From Dissophora ornata (taxonomy: Eukaryota > Mortierellomycota > Mortierellomycetes > Mortierellales > Mortierellaceae), in assembly GCA_025201705.1 (NCBI GenBank), contig MU616755.1, forward strand, positions 1-45,434: DNA of 45,434 nt, given 5' to 3'. The notes under the pieces are model-generated. The model was not told the DNA's origin. It saw nothing but the letters and a program-made list of their open reading frames with translations, and made no database searches. Below, piece by piece: positions 33,481 through 43,300 of this stretch (positions within the stretch are counted from its first letter, which is position 1; every line of letters starts with the position of its first letter). Both the position numbers and the translations under genes were made by a program.

Positions 33481-33689
33481 CCGGATGGAGACGGAAATGG
33501 AATGGTGAGGAATGAGAAGGGATTGGGCCATCTTGTTGATTGGAATGATGCAGTCGTCAAAGACAATTTTCAGGCAAAAGCACTCCCAGGTCACATCAGG
33601 CACTCCTCAGGTCACATTCTGGCACATGCTAGCGCGCTTGGCTGATAGTCGTGCATCGATCATAAAAATAAAGAACGATTCTCTCTTCT

Positions 33690-36530
33690 TAATGATTCAT
33701 TCATTCATTCAGCCAGCGTAGCCATTGTCTCATCCCCTTCTTTCTTTCTACACCACCTTCTCTTTTGACAACCATGAATCCTATCGGCACTTCTGTCATA
33801 AGTGACAATGAAGAAGAGGTGTATGTTACAGATACCAACAATGAAGATGTGGATGGTCCTCTGGATGTTCCTCGCCAACAGCCCCTCTCTGCTCACTTTA
33901 CATAACCAACCTCAAACTCAAACAACTATGGACGCCACCGCACTAGTACTAATAGCCCTTATTCACGCCACAACCAAGAACATCAACATGCCTTCTCAGG
34001 CATCCCATGATAACTCTTCTGTGGGTTTAATCAACTTCAGACACTGAGGAGCCCCCGCCGAGCTACTCCAATGTCTCGTCCCCATTTTCCCACAACCTTG
34101 GACAACAACACAACCCATAGGACTACTCTACACCTGCTTGTAATGGCTCGCCCTCTCTCCCGCAAAACCCATGACGCTCTCCATCTTTCCCCTCGCTTGC
34201 AAGAAATAGACGCCCTTCAGAGCAATTGTCAGATCAAGCACAGCTTCGATGTATAGTCGGTCGTGCTCGTACCTTTAATGGTTTGCCAAGTCTGAATGAT
34301 ACCCTGTCCGCGGCACCATATCCGCTGCCTCAACGCTCCCCGTCTATTACACGATCCACTTCAGGTTCTGTGCGATCTATGTCTACTACTCGGTCCAGTT
34401 CAGCTGGGGATCTTGTATCGCCTATTCCGCCTCCCCATGCTATTGAGGCATTTTATAAACAACCATTGCGCTATATTCCACCGATTGACAGTTGTATGGC
34501 TGCTGGGAGACATGGACTCGCTCGCATTCCTGTTCAAACTGCGACTAAAGTTGGAAATATCAAGTCGATTCACAGACACTTTTTTCAGGGGCAACGTACG
34601 AGGACCATAGGAGGTTTGGTTCAGTTGCTCTTGATGATGGAAACAGCCCATCAAGTTTTTGGATCTATCGCGTCCCCGATTGCAATCTCTGTGAAAGGAA
34701 GGGCGGCAGTACTAGGCGGCGTTTAGGCCATTTGAGAGTCGATCGTTTGGATACAGTCAAGGAATTGATCCAATTTCGACAACGCCAAGGCGAGCCCCTC
34801 GAGGCAGCCTTTGAAATATGGGGAAGGCACGCAAGTCAACAATACGGCAGGGAGACGGAGTGAGGCCTTGTTTGATGTGGAGAAGAAGGATATCACAAGA
34901 ATCATTGCGGAAGGAATCGCTCGTGGCAACCATCCATTCTCTATTTTAGAATCTGGACTTGTGAGGAATATTGTCCGCTTCCTCAACCCAAGTTGCATCG
35001 TTCCAAGTGTTGCCGCCATTGAATCTGCTTTGGATGTAGAATATTACGCTTTGCAACCCAAGGCAAAAAGGATTCTTCAAAACAACGTGGCCCTCGGATC
35101 ATACACCGCTGATACATGGGCAAGCAAAGGAGGAGGCTGCAAGTTTCTAGGTTTGACATTCCACTATTTAAATTCCGTGTTCTGTATCAATTGGCTTTAA
35201 AAGTTTAAATACATGCCAGAACAACACATCCGAGAAACTTTAAAAACTGCCATTGGTCAGTGCTTAATAGAATACCGGTAATGCATTTAATGTATGTAGA
35301 TATGTATTGAGCTGTTGCCTTTGCTCTTTACTTTTACAACGGATCAGAGAGCTAAAGTCAAGTGCGCAACGAGGCTTCTTCAAGTCGACATTGGTTATGG
35401 GTGGTATCCCTGTTCCGCTCACAACATCCAACTGTGTGTGAACGCCGCCATATCAAATACCGAGGATGTACGCGCTTTGCTAGACAAGTGTAGCGATATC
35501 TCTGGCACTTCCAGGAACACTAGCGAGTGTACAGCAGCCTCTGCTATTCCGCTGAAACCGAAAGCCCATTGTCCAACGCGGCGAAACTCGAAACATATGA
35601 TGGCTGAACGTGTTAAGAAACTCCTCCCCGCAATGAGAAGTCAGCAGCAGAGCGAAAGCGTCCAGCAAAGCTCGAGTCAAAAGTGATTACGGGAGATAAG
35701 GAGCCACTCTTGTATGGCATCCTCAAGCATCTTGAGCCAGCCTGGCACTTCACCGATTATGTTTGTTCCGACAACTTGCCCGCCATATCAGATATGTACC
35801 CACGAATTCGCGATATGATTGATGAGGCACTGGGATTAGCCACTACCAATCCTATCCTTGTGGACTTTCGAGATAATCTCGTGCAAGAGATGCGACGCCG
35901 ATGGAGCCTGGATTGCATACCGGACAACGTTATCATCTCAACCTTTCTAAACCCCAGTGTAGTGAACCACACTTTTTTCAACGATACTATCAAAATCAAC
36001 AACGACGATGTCTTCATGAAGGATCATGCAAGGGGACCTTTTGTATTTGCCACACCAACCAAAGCCCAAAAAAAAATCAATTAAATGCCAAGGTGGATAC
36101 TGACGATGATGAGGACGACGAGGGCGATGGCAACTATAGGGAAGACTCAACAGCACTTTGAGATGTCGGGACATTGATGGAGGGTGGGTCAGAATGCGGA
36201 GACCCGCAGCCGTACTCAGTGATGGACCTACCACGGATGTTACATGGAACCAACTAGGTTCCGATCGGACCCAGCATGGTTTGCCGCGTGGCATTCAGGG
36301 CCGAGAAGCTACAGTTAAATCATAGGCACTGCTGCAGAAAGAGAAAGGATCATTTCTTCGAAAGAAGATCCTCAACTAAAGAATTAGAACCAGAAGCTGA
36401 ACATGCATTAGATGGGGAGCGTTGGGTAGTGTAGGAGGAAGGAAGAAGGGGATGAGACAATGACTACGTTGGAGGAATGGAGGAATGGAGGAATGAATGA
36501 ATGAATGAATGAATGAATGAATGAATGAAT
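33690..36530 (+). mobile_element. hAT-type DNA transposon with long terminal inverted repeats and a decayed transposase
   Basis: Inverted repeats bound the element: CATTGTCTCATCCCCTTCTT at 33,723-33,742 is perfectly repeated in inverse at 36,443-36,462. Similarity extends on both sides (ATTCATTC repeats outside, CTTTC.TACACYACC inside), about 60-70 bp in all. Inside, plus-strand pieces match hAT transposases in order: an acidic N-terminus (ATG 33,774), a Ser-rich region and basic segment (34,226-34,726), HPFSILESGLVRNIVRFLNP and SYTADTWAS (34,811-35,200), YPCSAHNIQLCV and TRRNSKHMMAERVKKLLPAM (35,315-35,686), and LEPAWHFTDYVCSDNLPAIS (35,683-36,084). Frame breaks separate them and the C-terminal dimerisation block is not seen. 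The right end is an AATG microsatellite (36,471-36,530); no 8-bp target duplication could be confirmed. Confidence 0.75.
36471..36530. repeat. GGAAT/AATG microsatellite
   Basis: About three GGAAT-type units are followed by about ten GAAT repeats. The left end of the hAT element carries the inverse ATTC repeat (33,697-33,710), so the microsatellite probably grew from the transposon terminus. Confidence 0.85.
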
Positions 36531-37040
36531 ATGCGAACATCCCGTCGACTGTCACCAGTCCAAGGTCTGGACGCAAAATGTATGGGGTTGACGGAAATTG
36601 ATTGCTCAGAAGCAGCATCAGAAGCATGACACCTCGTTTCGGGTTGCGAGATATCTTCTCGAATGCACAGTGTCGATGGCGAGAGCCAAACAGCAGCATT
36701 GCTCTCCATGGACTAGGCAACAATGTTCCTATTTTTTTAAGGTAGAAAAAGGGCTCTCTTTTGAACGGAGTTCTGTCTTCAACATCAATTTGACATTCGA
36801 CCAAACACATTCCGCTGACGGAATTAAAATCTTGGACCAATGCTTCGATGCACCTCCCAAAACAAGAAGTGAAGAAGGGATCCATTGAGGTGAGCACTGA
36901 GCATTGATTAGATATCCAAATGAGGGAATGGTGAGACCTTCAACGCACATCGATTCAGTTAATGAACGCTATTCTAACGGTTGTTCATCCCTCACACGGT
37001 CTTCTCATGCATCCATGCGAGCTGTCGCCCAGAATCGCCC
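36531..37040. other. Spacer upstream of unit 2
   Basis: No gene was recognised. A 96-codon plus frame (36,598-36,888) has no family features. Confidence 0.35.
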
Positions 37041-37049
37041 ATGACTTTG

Positions 37050-37058
37050 TATAAAAAG
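37050..37058 (+). promoter_or_regulatory. TATA box of unit-2 ORF
   Basis: TATAAAAAG, 97 bp before the ATG at 37,147. It is at the aligned place in the paralogous units. Confidence 0.65.
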
Positions 37059-37146
37059 AACGCCAGCGCATGCAGATAAAAAAAAAGCAACTCTTTCCCA
37101 ATATACCCTACTCAACATCCACGCTACTCGCTCAAATACTAAGAAC

Positions 37147-38328
37147 ATGTCGACCTTGAGAAATACACGCATTCAAACCCATCGCGCCGCGAGAAATATC
37201 AAGATCGAAGATGTCGACAGAGAATTGGGCCAGCCGATCGATCCTGAAAATGAGAATGCCAGAATCATCAGGCACCGCAACCACGGCGACGTTTCGTACG
37301 GGTATCCAGTCCAGGGCGGCCATGAGCAATTGCAACAAGTCAGCTCGAGTCGCAACGAACGTGCCTGCGCCGACCATGAATTCAATATGCCCACCTACGC
37401 TTCGTCGTTTGGGTTGGACGGTTTATTCTCAGAATTGGCTCTTAATTTATACCACCAGGTATTTCATGGATCGAGCGTTACCCTGACCTCAAATGACTCC
37501 ACACCCTACACAGCTCCCTCTACCTTCCTCTCGCCTGCATATTCAACATGCACGATCGGCTCAACTGAGGGCTTTGTCCTGCAGGATGGTCAGCAAAAAT
37601 TCACCTCTTATCTTGGGGACCTGCCACCGGTCTATAACTCGTCGTCTAATACGCTCTCGGCTGTACCTACCGGCTGTGCCTGGTATGCTCCCTCAGGTGC
37701 ATTGCACGGAAGTTATTGTGGCGACCCCAATGTTGTAGCAGGTGTTGCAGCACCCTTCGATAACGCGCGATTTAACCCTCCATCGACCTTGCACGTCATG
37801 CCCGATTCACGTTTTGTCACCACGAGCGCCGTTGCACAAGAGCGGGGAATCAATGCAGTCCTTTGTGATACCCAAACTGGACCCATGCTATCACGACCAT
37901 CTGCGGGGCAACCCATGGATATCCCAGCGCTGACTGCGGAGACAATGAACACGGCCGGGCTGCATGGCTCCTCGGTTAACCACCTCCATCATCAGTCACT
38001 GCCACCAACACCACACCCGTTGCCAGCGCGAGCAGATTCGGGTTTGCAATCATGGTCACCTGCTTTGAAAACCTCACCATACACACCGGCACTGGTTCCC
38101 GCTTCTCCATCATTTCCACCATTGTCTACTTTTTCTCCACCTCTTCGATCATGTCAACCTACTCCACCACAGACACCTCCACACTTCTACTTCACAGATC
38201 CCTACCAGCCGCTGAAGCCTAAAGTTGACGGACGCAAGTGCAACTCCCCGAAGATATTGAAGCAACTGAAGGCCCAAGAGGAGGAGGAAAGAGTAAGAGC
38301 GCTGCAGCTTTTGCAGAAAACTTCGTGA
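37147..38328 (+). CDS. Unit 2: Pro/Ser/Thr-rich ORF family, copy 2 (intact)
   Basis: The open frame starts at an ATG in an A-rich context (AAGAACATG, conserved in unit 3) and encodes 393 aa. It differs from its paralogues by a unique 130-residue charged N-terminus (MSTLRNTRIQTHRAARNIKI, EDVDRELGQPIDPENENARI) and by having a single, shortened module: the HLVPVYNGVSATPALQPTEL segment is missing. The rest follows the family: NTLSAVPTG, VAGVAAPFDNARF, DTQTGPMLSRPS, a Pro/Ser/Thr linker with LHHQSLPPTPHPLPA, and the basic C-terminus DPYQPLKPKVDGRKCN and KILKQLKAQEEEERVRALQL. There is no signal peptide or membrane span. The final codons overlap a perfect splice donor (AAAACTTC|GTGAGT), so the true product may continue into a downstream exon. 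Function unknown. Confidence 0.6.
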   Translation: MSTLRNTRIQTHRAARNIKIEDVDRELGQPIDPENENARIIRHRNHGDVSYGYPVQGGHEQLQQVSSSRNERACADHEFNMPTYASSFGLDGLFSELALNLYHQVFHGSSVTLTSNDSTPYTAPSTFLSPAYSTCTIGSTEGFVLQDGQQKFTSYLGDLPPVYNSSSNTLSAVPTGCAWYAPSGALHGSYCGDPNVVAGVAAPFDNARFNPPSTLHVMPDSRFVTTSAVAQERGINAVLCDTQTGPMLSRPSAGQPMDIPALTAETMNTAGLHGSSVNHLHHQSLPPTPHPLPARADSGLQSWSPALKTSPYTPALVPASPSFPPLSTFSPPLRSCQPTPPQTPPHFYFTDPYQPLKPKVDGRKCNSPKILKQLKAQEEEERVRALQLLQKTS

Positions 38329-38640
38329 GTGCACACCGAGATAGCACACACCAACAGTGGAATAGTGGAACTGATATAAATACATCGAAACATACGAGTC
38401 ATGAACACCACATTCATTACGAGCCGTTTGTGCCTTGGAAATTCACGTAAGATTGACAACGAGAGCCAGACGAGTCTGGGTTTCAAGGCTGTGGAGACAC
38501 AAGTCTCGGGTCTTCCCTGTCTGCATGCAACTATTTTCCACTGGTATAGATATTGCACACCCGGCCATTGGGGTCTTTGCACTCTCAGGTGCTTCTGCTG
38601 AGGGTAGTTGTTTTGAGGTAAACATCCTATCCCTCACTAG
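38329..38640. repeat. Conserved 3' flank of the ORF family, copy 2
   Basis: It matches units 1 and 3. After a candidate donor at the ORF end, an acceptor-like CGAG at 38,399 could open a short exon reading SHEHHIHYEPFVPWKFT before another GTAAGA donor (38,448). The same arrangement exists in unit 3. Confidence 0.5.
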
Positions 38641-39015
38641 TCCCATCTAGTTGCAAGGCTGTTGACTTCCCAACGTGCTGAGCAACAACCTTGCAGAACG
38701 AGGAAGCATGCCGAGTTTGTGGCCAAAGAATGTCTAGATTACCATGAGGTAGTTGCGCAGTTGATGTAGGTCATATTCATCATGGCGATGTCAAGAATTG
38801 CCCACATGGCTTACATTCAAGGTCTTCATAGCAATATCTTCCAGGAGGCGCCTTGGATTTGCGCCTCGATGAAAACGTTGCACGTCGACATCCTTCCGGA
38901 TGATTTGGCGGTTCCGTGACAGTGGAAGAAGCACGAGCTGTGGCCTCCGCAATGCACTTGACGTGGAGACGTCTTGTATGCACTGTTTGAGCGAATATCC
39001 CATCTTGAGGGTCAT
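38641..39015 (-). CDS. Unit 2: minus-strand ORF in a duplicated module
   Basis: An ATG at 39,015 opens a 74-aa minus-strand frame (to 38,791) with MGYSLKQCIQDVSTSSALRR, then NRQIIRKDVDVQRFHRGANP, RRLLEDIAMKTLN. A closely related frame lies at 42,861-42,670 (NHQITRKDVHAQHLHRGANP) in unit 3. Downstream, the motif DIAMMNMTYINCATTSW (38,792-38,742) is shared with unit 3 (42,620-42,570) and, as DVAMMDMTYVDSATTS, with unit 1 (32,376) and 39,431. A GTAAGC just after TLN could be a splice donor. These are probably exons of one lineage-specific minus-strand gene family; no family was recognised. Confidence 0.4.
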
Positions 39016-39199
39016 GAAGAGTTCAGAATCGAAGGATATTTACGTTATGAGGAACTAGCGGAGTTGGTCCCTGGCGAGGGAATGGAACTACTGTCAACCC
39101 TGTAGCTATTGAGGGAACTGTGCCTGTACGCAGTGCTCTGGCAAGTCCTGCACATGGAGACAGCCGAATGAATCCGAGACCAATTCAAGACCTTGACGA

Positions 39200-40130
39200 G
39201 ATTGAGTGTGTCCTAGAAACTAGGCAGTTAGACAACAAGAGAGGCTGTACCGATGCTTCAAGAATATAGGCAAGAACGGGAGCGTCAAATTTATGGGGAG
39301 GATCAAGCGAAGCATGATAGAAGAGGAAGAACGTATTATGCTTACTAGTCGTATCTAGTCATAAGAACAAGATCCACACCGCTTTGACGTAGTTGCGCTA
39401 TCGACATAAACCATGTCTATAATGGCAACGTTCTACAATAAACTGATGCTCCAGTATGCTGTCCGCCTGGCTTTGAGGGGTTTATTCCCTTGAAAAAATG
39501 TAGCCCAGGGACATTGCCAGGCAAGTTTAACTGAACAAGTGCGTCGTATTGGCGGCCTTGAGTGACATCATTTATGGCGTCCCTCGGGTATTTTTGTGCG
39601 AATGCAAAGGTGAGCCTGGATGTGGGTGGGGTTGCGAGTGGCTAATTAACGTGGGACTAAAACCCGAGAGTTCAGAAAAACACTATTCAGTCGCTCTTAT
39701 TTTTGGAAATGCGAGGCTCTTTTCTTTCTGTGTGTTCTGATTGGCGGATCCGCGAGGCAAGGCCCAAGGACGAGGCTGACATCTGTACACCATCTAGCGA
39801 TAGAGGTCTGGCTAGAGCCTGCTCGATATCCGCGTTGCTATCGAAGCAGACTGTGAGACATCTGGCAAGTGAAGGATTGATCGAGTGATGATGGAGCTGT
39901 GGGCTGCCCACCTGCCGGTCAATGGCATCGACCACCAGCAAGAGAGAGACAGTGCTGGGGAGGTCACGGAGGGGCGTGAGATGCGAGCCAAGTTCCGAGT
40001 GGGGTGAACTTCAGTCTGGTAGGAGATGGTTTTGGTGTTCCTCAGTATATCTGAGTGCCGGAGTGCATTGGCGCCAATGGAGGTCCCTCTGGGTCAGGGG
40101 GTCGAGCTGCATTACTTCGAGATGTTTCGC
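39200..40130 (-). pseudogene. Unit 2: minus-strand gene fragment, better preserved than unit 1
   Basis: From 5' to 3' the minus strand reads TSRSNAARPPDPEGPPLAPM (from about 40,125), TVSLLLVVDAIDRQVGSPQL, HHHSINPSLARCLTVCF, ADIEQALARPLSLDGVQM (39,970-39,780), then KYPRDAINDVTQGRQYDALV, QLNLPGNVPGLHFFKGINPS (39,590-39,480), and NVAIIDMVYVDSATTSKRC (39,431-39,375). Compared with unit 1 the two nonsense codons are absent here. The pieces still need frame changes or introns to be joined, so I cannot say whether it is a spliced gene or a remnant. The 92-bp N-terminal block found in unit 1 is missing. Confidence 0.45.
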
Positions 40131-40190
40131 CATATTGCATTACGGATGTCATGATGAGAAGAGCATGTGATTCTTCCAAGCATCTTTCTT

Positions 40191-40208
40191 TTTTTTTTTT
40201 TTTTTTTT
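40191..40208. repeat. T-tract (possible minus-strand poly(A) insertion)
   Basis: A run of about 18 T after ATCTTTC. I could not identify flanking target duplication. Confidence 0.5.
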
Positions 40209-40329
40209 GCCAAGGAGCTCTCGAAGCGCGTGATGCACCATTCCACCACCGATAACACTTATAAAGTAACAAGACTGAAGGAGGCTAATATCACACCAGT
40301 GTTGGCGGACTGAATAGTGGAGACACCAC

Positions 40330-40560
40330 ATAATGTGTTTTTTTTAGCCACAGGTGTTCTGTTGGCAATGTTTTTTTTGAGTCACAGGTGTTCTGTTGAC
40401 GTTATACAGATCTGGCGAAGCAGTGGGCGATCAAAAAAGAGGAAAAAGGAAATTAGAGGGGCACTGTGCGCAATGTTTTTTTTGAGAGTTTCTGGCGAAG
40501 TTGCACAGGTACTGTGCTCAATGTTTTTTTTTAGCCACAGGTGTTCTGTTGACGTTTTTT
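40330..40560. repeat. Cluster of short diverged repeats upstream of unit 3
   Basis: AATG followed by 8-9 T, RAGYCACAGGTGTTCTGTTG occurs three times (from about 40,332, 40,368 and 40,520), plus a partial copy at about 40,472. TCTGGCGAAG occurs twice (40,411 and 40,491). Confidence 0.8.
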
Positions 40561-40834
40561 GAAGTGGCCGCTCAACTTTAATTTGTTGATTCTTCGCGCA
40601 CTTCTCACAATGTTTATGTGTTTGAGCTCTGAGGAGAGCACAGAGGATAAATTTTGATATTCCATTTGTTGATCTTTCACTTTTGTACCAGTCATGTCAG
40701 TGTCAGCGATAGACAAAGAAGATGGAGGAGGGACAGTAGCCCTTGGGCAACCTTCCATTTCTTTCGCCTCATTTGGAGAATGGTTCAAATTCAAAAGCTG
40801 GACAAGGTTGAAATCTAGGCGGGCTCTGCGCCCA

Positions 40835-40843
40835 TATAAAAAG
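40835..40843 (+). promoter_or_regulatory. TATA box of unit-3 ORF
   Basis: TATAAAAAG, 110 bp before the ATG at 40,945, at the position aligned with units 1 and 2. Confidence 0.65.
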
Positions 40844-40944
40844 GATGGCACTCAACCATCTTTTCAACTACCTACCTAACATGTCAAGAAAGCAACCAAT
40901 ATACCCTCCTCAACATTCACATTCCTTGCTCAAATATTAAGAAC

Positions 40945-42180
40945 ATGTCCTCTCCATTCCCCTCGCCCACATATTCAACGCCCACGATTGACTCGACTGA
41001 GTGCGCAAATCAACGCCCTGTCCTGCTTGAGGATCAGCAAACATTTACCTCTCTTCTCGGGGACATGTCTCCGGCCAATACATCGTCGCCCAATACGCTT
41101 TCGGCTATTCCAACCGCCTGTGCCTGGTGTGCTCCCTCCGGTGCAGAGCACGGCGGTTACTGTGACCACCAAGTCCCTTTGCGCAATGGCGTGTCTGCAA
41201 CTCCTGCATTACATCCCACCGAGATTCCTCCCAATGTTGCAGTAGGTATTACAGCCTCCTTTGATAACGCGCGATTTATCCATCCACCGGCCTTGGACGT
41301 CATGCCCGATCACCGTTTTGACACCACGAGCGCTGTTGCACATGAGCAGGGAATCAATAATGTCTATTGTGATACTCAAACTGGACCCATGCTATCACCA
41401 CCATTTGCAGGGATACCCATGGATCTTCCCGGGGACCTGCCGCTGGCTTATACCTCGTCGTCTAATACGCTCTCGGCTATACCTACCGACTGTGCCTGGC
41501 ATGCTCCTTCCGGTGCAGTGCACGGCAGTTACAGTGGCCACCAAATCCCTTTGCGCAATGGCGTGTCTGCAACTCCTGCATTGCATCCCACCGATATACC
41601 TCCCAATGTTGTAGCAGGTATTACAGCACCCTTTGATAACGCACGATTTGTCCATCCACGGACCTTGGACGTCATGCCCGATCCCCGATTTGACACCACG
41701 AGCGCCTTTGCACAAGAGCGGGGAATCAATGCAAGCTGTTGTGATTCTCAAACTGGACCCATGCTATCACGATCATCTGCAAGGCAACCCTTGAACACGG
41801 CCTGGCAGCACGGCTTCCAGTTTAACTACCTCCACCGTCAGTCACCACCACTGATGCCACAGCTGTCACCAGCGCAAGCAGATACAGTTCTGCAACCATG
41901 GCCACCTGCTTTAACAACCTCACCACATATTCCGGCACCGGTCCTCGCTTCCAATTTTTCTCCACTTCGTCTATCGCCTCAAACCATTCCACCAAGAGCA
42001 CAGTCCACCACCCCAACATATACCGCATTGTTGTCCCCACCGACACCTCAACACTTCTACTTCACAGAGCCCTACTAGTGGTCGGAAGTTAAAGTTGACG
42101 GACGCAAGTGTAACTCCCGAAAGAAATTGAAGCAGATGGAGGCCGAGAGGAGGAAGAAAGAGTAAGAGCGTTGCATCTCC
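40945..42180 (+). pseudogene. Unit 3: Pro/Ser/Thr-rich ORF family, copy 3 (premature stop)
   Basis: The ATG at 40,945 (AAGAACATG, as in unit 2) opens 377 codons. Two tandem modules of about 370 bp are present (41,059-41,430 and 41,431 to about 41,790), as in unit 1, with NTLSAIPT, APSGA.HG, NGVSATPALHPTEIPPN and DTTSA. The frame ends at TAG (42,076-42,078) directly after YFTEPY, where the paralogues continue QPLK and the basic tail. The tail DNA is still present (KVDGRKCNSRKKLKQ can be read to about 42,130) but is followed by a frame change and further stops. The basic C-terminus is therefore lost from the product. It may be a truncated protein or a pseudogene. Confidence 0.6.
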
Positions 42181-42460
42181 CACAGAAAACTTCGTGAGTG
42201 TATACCTAGATAGCACGTACCAACAGTGGAATAGTGGAGCTAATATAAATACATCTAAACCCATGAGTCATGAACATCACATTCGTTACGAGCCGTTTGT
42301 CTCTGTGCCTCAGAAACCCGCGTAAGATTGACAGCAAGAGCTAGACGAGCCTAGGATTCAAGGCTGTGGAGACACAAGTCTCGGGTCTTCGTTGTCCGCA
42401 TGCAACCATTGTCCATTGGTCTGGATATTGCACACCCGGCCATTAAGAAAACGGCCTATC
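42181..42460. repeat. Conserved 3' flank of the ORF family, copy 3
   Basis: It matches the flanks of units 1 and 2, including the candidate donor (AAAACTTC|GTGAGT, about 42,193). A TAG interrupts the plus frame at 42,342. Confidence 0.5.
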
Positions 42461-42871
42461 CTGCACCAGTCCTATCTAGTTGCAAAGCTGCTGACTTTCC
42501 AACGTGCGAGCAACAAGTTTGCAGAACGTGGAGGCATGCCGAGTTTGTGGCCAAAGAATGCCTACATTGCCATGAAGTAGTTTCACAGTTGATGTAGGTC
42601 ATATTCATCATGGCAATGTCCAAAATTGCCCAATTGCCCACATGGCTTTTAAGGGATTTCATTCAGGGTCTATACAGTGATGCCTTCCAGGGGGCGCCTT
42701 GGATTTGCGCCTCGATGAAGATGTTGCGCATGGACATCCTTCCGGGTGATTTGGTGGTTCTGTAGCAGTGGTGGAAGCAGGAGCAGGAGGAGAAGAAGGA
42801 TAATCAGGATTCGGCTGTCGCCATCCTCTTGTGGGTAGCCCCAAAACGACAACAATAACAAAGAAGCTCAT
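42461..42871 (-). pseudogene. Unit 3: minus-strand gene fragment
   Basis: This is the diverged copy of 38,641-39,015. Minus-strand strings NHQITRKDVHAQHLHRGANP and DIAMMNMTYINCETTSWQC are recognisable, with a stop soon after RRPLEGITV. Upstream similarity to unit 2 ends at about 42,780, and the other minus-strand modules of the unit are absent. Confidence 0.45.
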
Positions 42872-42988
42872 GGGAAACGGAGAAAGACAGACAAGCTAAG
42901 CAAACACTGGACATGGTCCGAGGAGTGAGGACAAAAATGAGAGAGAGAAAGAGAGAGGAAAAGAAACGTCCAGAGAGTGTACCGCCTG

Positions 42989-42990
42989 TG

Positions 42991-43020
<30 letters not shown>
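42989..43020. repeat. (GA)n microsatellite
   Basis: About fourteen GA repeats within a purine-rich plus strand (42,915-43,090). No gene is supported in 42,872-43,300. Confidence 0.9.
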
Positions 43021-43022
<2 letters not shown>

Positions 43023-43300
43023 AAAGACATTTTGGACTTTCCTGAAGCGTCCTGTGGTGGAATGGAGAGTAAGAAAAGAGAAGAAAGAGGCTCGCCTTTT
43101 TGTACTCTTCCGAGTCAAAGAAGCTTCTAGCTTGGTACCTTGGATCAGAAAGCTAGGATACACCAGTCTACAGTGTACTGGCCAATCAGCGCCCAGATCC
43201 ACAACATTACGCGCGTGACTGGGTCAAGCTAGTCTGAAACTCATGAAATGCAAGCCAGCCGCATGGTGGCACAGAGGAGTTTTTCTATTCGTAAACAACC

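Noticed and set aside
42913..43218. ORF rich in Arg/Glu over the GA microsatellite
   Set aside because: Open only because of the purine repeat; no independent evidence of coding.
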